This document shows, in pieces, positions 5,732 to 9,182 of a stretch of DNA of 9,182 nt. Position numbers and translations under genes: made by a program. Position 1 is the stretch's first letter. The number at the start of each line of letters is the position of its first letter. Below the pieces are notes generated by a model. That model did no database searches. It was not told the DNA's origin and saw only the letters and a program-made list of their open reading frames with translations. Source of the stretch: Burkholderiaceae bacterium (GTDB lineage: Bacteria; Pseudomonadota; Gammaproteobacteria; Burkholderiales; Burkholderiaceae); assembly GCA_023253905.1 (NCBI GenBank), contig JALREG010000142.1:1-9182 (forward strand), in the 5' to 3' direction.

Positions 5732-7611
5732 GGACTCAGACGGATGCCCGGATCGGCCTGGGCTGCGGCGAGCGCTTCGGCCAGACGATCGCGTTGGCGG
5801 GCCTGCACATGAAAGAGGAGCGCGCCGCGCCTCACGGTATCGCCGCGGCTACATGCGAGATCAACGCCCGCGTGGGGGTCCGTCGGCGCGCCGGCCAGTC
5901 GGGCGATCGCCGAAATTCGGCGCGCATCGATTGCAAGCACCTGGCCAGCCTGATCCGTTGTGATCGGGTGAGAATGAAGCGGTGTTGCATCCGGCCCAGG
6001 CCGCGCGCCCTGTGCGTCGATGATCGCCTGCATTGCTCGCCGGGCAGCACCGCTTTGCAGCAGTTCGAGCGCGCGAATCTCGCCCCGCCGTACATCGCCC
6101 AGGCCCGGGTCGAGGGCAAGAATGCGCGCGGCGAAGAGCACCGCTTTGGCGCGTAGATCGGCCGGCGCAAGCGGGTCGCAGTCGAGCACTCGCAGCACAT
6201 CGCGCACCTCGAGCGCGGGTCCGATACCACGACCAATCGGCGCTGACCCGTCGCTTGGATAGGCTCGCACGGTCATGCCGAGCCGGGCTCCCAGCCGATC
6301 GAACGTGGCGGCGAGTTCGCGGGCGTCTTCGAGCGTGGCCACCTTTCCGTGGGGCATGTAGGGGATATCCACCACGACATGGGTGGAGCCTGCCGACCAT
6401 TTTTTCGACAGGATCGAGGCCACCGACCAGCGCCGGGTATCCAACCCGAGCTGGCGCTCCAGCCGATGCATGCTCTCGTCGAGAATGGAGTGGTTGAGCC
6501 TGCCGTTCCAGGTGATACAGCCGCCTGCACGCTCGACGGTCGCACGCAGTTCGGTGGGCGTCAGATCCACCCGCGCAAGCACCTCCATGGCGTCGGCCGT
6601 GCCGGCCGCCGAGGTGATGGCGCGCGATGAGGTTTTGGGAATCAGCAGACCGTGTGCGGCGACGATCGGCACCACCACCATGGTGACCCGGCTGCCTGCC
6701 GTACCGCCCAGTGAGTGTTTGTCGACGACGGGGGTGCGGCCCCAGTCGATGCGGGGCATGAGCGTACAGCGCCAGCGCGCCACGCAGGCAAGCTCATCAT
6801 CATCGAGATCATGGGCGCAGGCGACGAGAAGCGCGTTGCGACCGGCTTCGTCGAGCGTGCCGTCGATGACTGCGCCGAGCAGCTGCTGCCAGGCGGGCTG
6901 GTCGAGTCGCCGGCCGGCGAGCTTGTCGCCGAGCAGTCTTGCGGCGGCGGTGCTGGGACGGGCGGGCGCAAGTGGGGGCGCGGGCGTCTCGTTGCCCGGT
7001 CGTTGATCACCCAGGTTCGCGACGATTGCATCAAGCAGTCGCATAGCGCCGGTGGGCAGATCGCCGTCGTTCATGACCTGCACCACGTTGAGCGTGGCGG
7101 GATAGGGGGCGCGCGAGCGCGCAAGGCGGCGGCTGATGTCATCGGCTGACTCGCGGCCCCGCGCGGCAAGGCGTGCCGCAATCAGTTCGGCCGGCGCATC
7201 GATCTCAATGACGACCAGCCTTGGCACGCGCAGGGCCAGTTCAGCCGCCATGCCGCGCGAGCCGTTGGCAATGACATGGCGTCCGGCTGCCAGATCGCCA
7301 CGGAGTGTCGCGGGGAGCCCATAGCGCAGCGCATGGGCCTCCCAGCTGAGTAGGAACTCGCCTCGCGCCTCGCGCTCGAGGAACTGGCGCTCGGTGCAGG
7401 CTTCGTGGTCTTCGCCACCACTTTCCGCGGGCCGCGTGATGACGCGCCGGGCAAAGACAAAGCGGCGCGCCGGCAGCCGCGCCCGGAGCAGGTCGATCAG
7501 GCTGTCCTTACCGACCCCGCTTGCCCCGACGACGTAGAAGAGCGTGCCGCAGTGGGGTTGCGCGGCCGCCGCGAGCGCCGCCGCCGCGAGTAACGAGGAC
7601 TCGCCCGTCAC
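5725..7611 (-). CDS. Fusion of PhnN-type ribose 1,5-bisphosphokinase and thymidine/AMP phosphorylase-family domain
   Basis: One uninterrupted 628-residue frame holds two enzymes. Residues 22-200 match PhnN, which phosphorylates ribose 1,5-bisphosphate to PRPP. Seen are the P-loop GASGVGKDS (29-37), RRVITRPAESGGEDHE (55-70), LLSWEAHALRYGLP (87-100) and NGSR (116-119). A Pro/Ala linker (about 203-222) follows. Residues 223-625 match the thymidine phosphorylase family of the archaeal AMP-phosphorylase type: DKHSLGG (297-303), TSSRAITSAAGTADAMEVL (327-345), ASILSKK (398-404) and PIGRGIGPALEVRDVL (458-473), then a C-terminal PYNP-like domain (about 550-615). No start codon lies in the linker, so this is a real fusion. 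The start is GTG at 7611, overlapping the nadC stop as GTGA. The archaeal-type N-terminal domain of about 80 residues seems absent, its place taken by PhnN. The likely net reaction is nucleoside monophosphate, phosphate and ATP to base, PRPP and ADP. That is inferred; substrates are unproven. Confidence 0.9.
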   Translation of the reverse strand: MTGESSLLAAAALAAAAQPHCGTLFYVVGASGVGKDSLIDLLRARLPARRFVFARRVITRPAESGGEDHEACTERQFLEREARGEFLLSWEAHALRYGLPATLRGDLAAGRHVIANGSRGMAAELALRVPRLVVIEIDAPAELIAARLAARGRESADDISRRLARSRAPYPATLNVVQVMNDGDLPTGAMRLLDAIVANLGDQRPGNETPAPPLAPARPSTAAARLLGDKLAGRRLDQPAWQQLLGAVIDGTLDEAGRNALLVACAHDLDDDELACVARWRCTLMPRIDWGRTPVVDKHSLGGTAGSRVTMVVVPIVAAHGLLIPKTSSRAITSAAGTADAMEVLARVDLTPTELRATVERAGGCITWNGRLNHSILDESMHRLERQLGLDTRRWSVASILSKKWSAGSTHVVVDIPYMPHGKVATLEDARELAATFDRLGARLGMTVRAYPSDGSAPIGRGIGPALEVRDVLRVLDCDPLAPADLRAKAVLFAARILALDPGLGDVRRGEIRALELLQSGAARRAMQAIIDAQGARPGPDATPLHSHPITTDQAGQVLAIDARRISAIARLAGAPTDPHAGVDLACSRGDTVRRGALLFHVQARQRDRLAEALAAAQADPGIRLSPA

Positions 7612-8438
7612 TCGTCCAGCCCGATATCGACCGCGGGTGCACTCTGGGTGATCTTGCTGGTCGAAATATAGTCAACGCCGGTCATGGCGATGGCGCGGAT
7701 GGTGTCGATCCGGATGCCCCCGGAGGCCTCGATCTTGGCGCGACCCGCCACGATACGTACGGCCTCGGGCATCTGCGCCACGGGCATGTTGTCGAGCATG
7801 ATCACGTCTGCGCCGGCGTCGGCCGCTTCGCGAACCTGCTCCAGTCGGTCGCATTCGACCTCGATCTTGGTGAGAATGGGAAGCTTCTGCCGGGCGCGTT
7901 TGACCGCGCTGGTGATGCTGCCCGCCACCGCAATGTGGTTGTCCTTCAGCATCACGCCGTTATCGAGGCCGAGCCTGTGGTTGACGCCGCCGCCGCACAC
8001 CACCGCATGCTTTTCCAGCATACGCAGTCCCGGTGTGGTCTTGCGGGTGTCGATCAGGCAGGCACTCGTCCCCTCGATCTCGGCGCGATAGCGGGCGGTT
8101 TCAGTGGCGATGCCGCACATCCGCTGCAGGATGTTGAGCGTGGGCCGCTCGGCGGTCACGATGCTTCTCGCCGACCCCGACACGGTCAGAAGCCGCGTGC
8201 CTTTGTCTACCCGTACACCGTCTTTCACCAGCGCCGTGACCGACAGGGTGGGGTCGTAGCGCTGGAAGATGCGCTGCGCGATGCCGATGCCCGCGATCAC
8301 CATCGGCTCCCGGGCATTCATGTGAAAGGTGGCCTGCGCGTCTTCATCGATCATGAGTTGCGCGGTGAGGTCGCAGTAGCCAATGTCTTCGGTGAGCCAG
8401 AGGTCGATCAGCCGGTCGACCTGGAAGATGTCGTACAT
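7608..8438 (-). CDS. nadC: Nicotinate-nucleotide pyrophosphorylase (carboxylating), quinolinate phosphoribosyltransferase
   Basis: NadC joins quinolinate and PRPP to nicotinate mononucleotide, CO2 and pyrophosphate in de novo NAD synthesis. The 276-residue protein from ATG 8438 has the family length and active-site motifs: ERPTLNILQ (97-105, R98), DTRKTTPGLR (130-139, R132 and K133), GGGVNHRLGL (149-158, H154 and R155), LKDNH (164-168, K165), IEVEC (192-196, E195), MLDNM (214-218, D216) and EASGG (237-241). The C-terminus SAPAVDIGLDE is standard. The N-terminal EDIGYCDLT differs from the common EDIGxGDLT, so it is somewhat divergent. GGAG lies 5 bases before the ATG. It starts 26 bases after the TRAP gene and its stop overlaps the fusion gene start (GTGA). 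No nadA or nadB is visible, so a specialised paralogue is possible. A ModD-type paralogue seems less likely given the full set of quinolinate-site residues. Confidence 0.92.
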   Translation of the reverse strand: MYDIFQVDRLIDLWLTEDIGYCDLTAQLMIDEDAQATFHMNAREPMVIAGIGIAQRIFQRYDPTLSVTALVKDGVRVDKGTRLLTVSGSARSIVTAERPTLNILQRMCGIATETARYRAEIEGTSACLIDTRKTTPGLRMLEKHAVVCGGGVNHRLGLDNGVMLKDNHIAVAGSITSAVKRARQKLPILTKIEVECDRLEQVREAADAGADVIMLDNMPVAQMPEAVRIVAGRAKIEASGGIRIDTIRAIAMTGVDYISTSKITQSAPAVDIGLDE

Positions 8439-8443
8439 GAAAG

Positions 8444-8447
8444 CTCC
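8444..8447 (-). promoter_or_regulatory. Ribosome binding site of nadC
   Basis: On the - strand GGAG sits 5 bases before the ATG at 8438. It supports this start over in-frame starts further upstream, where the reading would run antisense to nothing NadC-like and overlap the TRAP gene. Confidence 0.6.
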
Positions 8448-8464
8448 GTGAGGAAGTGAAGAAG

Positions 8465-9182
8465 TCAGGAAAGCGGAGGCGAGGCCGCTGCACCCGGTCC
8501 GCCGCCTTGCCGGCTGCGGCGATACCGCCAGCCGATCCAGGCGATCGCTGCAATGGCCGCCAGCAGATTGAGCGCGGCCGAGGGCATGAACATGAGCACT
8601 GCAAGAACGCCGAAGGCGAAGCGCGCAGGCATCCCGAGCGCACCGAATGCGTAGTCCTCGAAAGCGATCGTCATGACGATAGACCCCAGCGCGGTGGCGA
8701 GACACACCCCGACGATATCGAGCACGGCGCCCTCGAGGAGGAGCTCGGGGCGCGCGACGAACACCACCGGCACCACGAAGGCCACCGCGGCAATGCGGCA
8801 GGCCAGAAATCCGATCGGCATCGGATTGGCCTTTGCAATGGAGGCGGCCGCAAAGGCGGCGACCGCGACCGGCGGTGTAATGGCCGATACCGCCGCGTAG
8901 TAGACGACCAGCAGGTGCGAGGCCATGGTGGACAGCCCCAGCGAGATGAGCGCAGGCGCCGCTAGCACCGCCGATAGCGCGTACACCGCCGGTACCGGCA
9001 TCCCCATGCCAAGAACTACGATGACAGCGATGGCGGTGAATACCGTGAGCGCAAAGTTGCCTGAGGCAAGGAGGAAGAGGCCAGAGCTGATCTTGCCGCT
9101 TAGATCGGTCATGGACAGGGTGCCGATCACGAGCCCGGCGACGGCGCAGGCCACTCCCACGGTGATCATGCGCTGCATGCCT
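8465..9182 (-). CDS. TRAP transporter large/fused membrane subunit, C-terminal part (5' end outside window)
   Basis: This is the C-terminal part, about 238 residues, of a TRAP-type permease that runs off the right edge. The frame is open through base 9181, so the ATG at 9178 is internal. TRAP systems use an ion gradient and a periplasmic binding protein to import organic acids. The visible part is very hydrophobic, with roughly six or seven membrane segments. It contains the stretch GMGMPVPAVYALSAVLAAP followed by HLLVVYYAAVSAITPPVAVAAFAAASIA and a PELLLEG loop. These resemble the large fused (DctQM-type) TRAP permeases with extra C-terminal helices. The short polar tail ends GGGPGAAASPPLS. 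It lies 26 bases upstream of nadC on the same strand and probably shares its transcript. The substrate cannot be told from sequence, and no binding protein gene is in the window. Confidence 0.85.
   Translation of the reverse strand, partial: GMQRMITVGVACAVAGLVIGTLSMTDLSGKISSGLFLLASGNFALTVFTAIAVIVVLGMGMPVPAVYALSAVLAAPALISLGLSTMASHLLVVYYAAVSAITPPVAVAAFAAASIAKANPMPIGFLACRIAAVAFVVPVVFVARPELLLEGAVLDIVGVCLATALGSIVMTIAFEDYAFGALGMPARFAFGVLAVLMFMPSAALNLLAAIAAIAWIGWRYRRSRQGGGPGAAASPPLS

Noticed and set aside
6383..7006. 207-residue + strand frame opposite the fusion gene
   Set aside because: It is Ser/Arg/Ala-rich with no motif and is fully antisense to conserved enzyme domains.
5725..7611. Assembly artefact joining separate phnN and phosphorylase genes
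   Set aside because: The frame is continuous, the linker is natural-looking Pro/Ala sequence, and no stop, start or ribosome site is hidden in it. The chemistry of the two halves also fits.
7521..8459. 312-residue + strand open frame
   Set aside because: It is antisense to nadC and the fusion gene, has Arg/His/Gly-rich composition typical of GC-rich shadow frames, and matches no family.

Overview
The window is GC-rich, gene-dense bacterial chromosome and reads as a betaproteobacterium, possibly from the Rhodocyclales/Burkholderiales side. The evidence is separate hisI and hisE genes, and a histidine operon that runs through a HIT-family gene into tatABC, followed by a NIF3-like gene divergent from an HtrA-type protease. 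This order is familiar from betaproteobacteria. The assignment rests on gene order and protein motifs read by eye, not on a database search.

Bases 44-3713 (+ strand) hold one probable transcription unit: hisF, hisI, hisE, a HinT-like HIT hydrolase, tatA, tatB and tatC. The first four genes are linked by 4-base stop/start overlaps (ATGA, ATGA, TTGA), so translational coupling is likely. HisF, HisI and HisE are steps of histidine biosynthesis. TatABC form the twin-arginine translocase for folded proteins in the inner membrane. A strong intrinsic-terminator-like hairpin lies between tatA and tatB and could set the TatA excess over TatB and TatC.

Bases 3723-5700 hold a divergent pair: a NIF3/YbgI-family metal protein (- strand) and a membrane-anchored HtrA/DegS-like serine protease with one PDZ domain (+ strand). 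The NIF3-like gene converges on tatC with 9 bases between the stops.

Bases 5725-9182 are a - strand operon, read right to left: the C-terminal part of a TRAP transporter membrane protein cut by the window edge, then nadC (quinolinate phosphoribosyltransferase), then a 628-residue fusion. The fusion joins an N-terminal PhnN-type ribose 1,5-bisphosphokinase to a C-terminal thymidine/AMP-phosphorylase-family domain. The nadC stop and fusion start overlap as GTGA. In known biochemistry, AMP phosphorylases release ribose 1,5-bisphosphate from nucleoside monophosphates, PhnN turns that compound into PRPP, and NadC consumes PRPP. The operon therefore looks like a compact nucleotide-to-PRPP-to-pyridine-nucleotide module, and it is the most interesting part of the window.

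No tRNA, rRNA, CRISPR array, insertion sequence or phage gene was seen. No stretch longer than about 100 bases lacks a gene.
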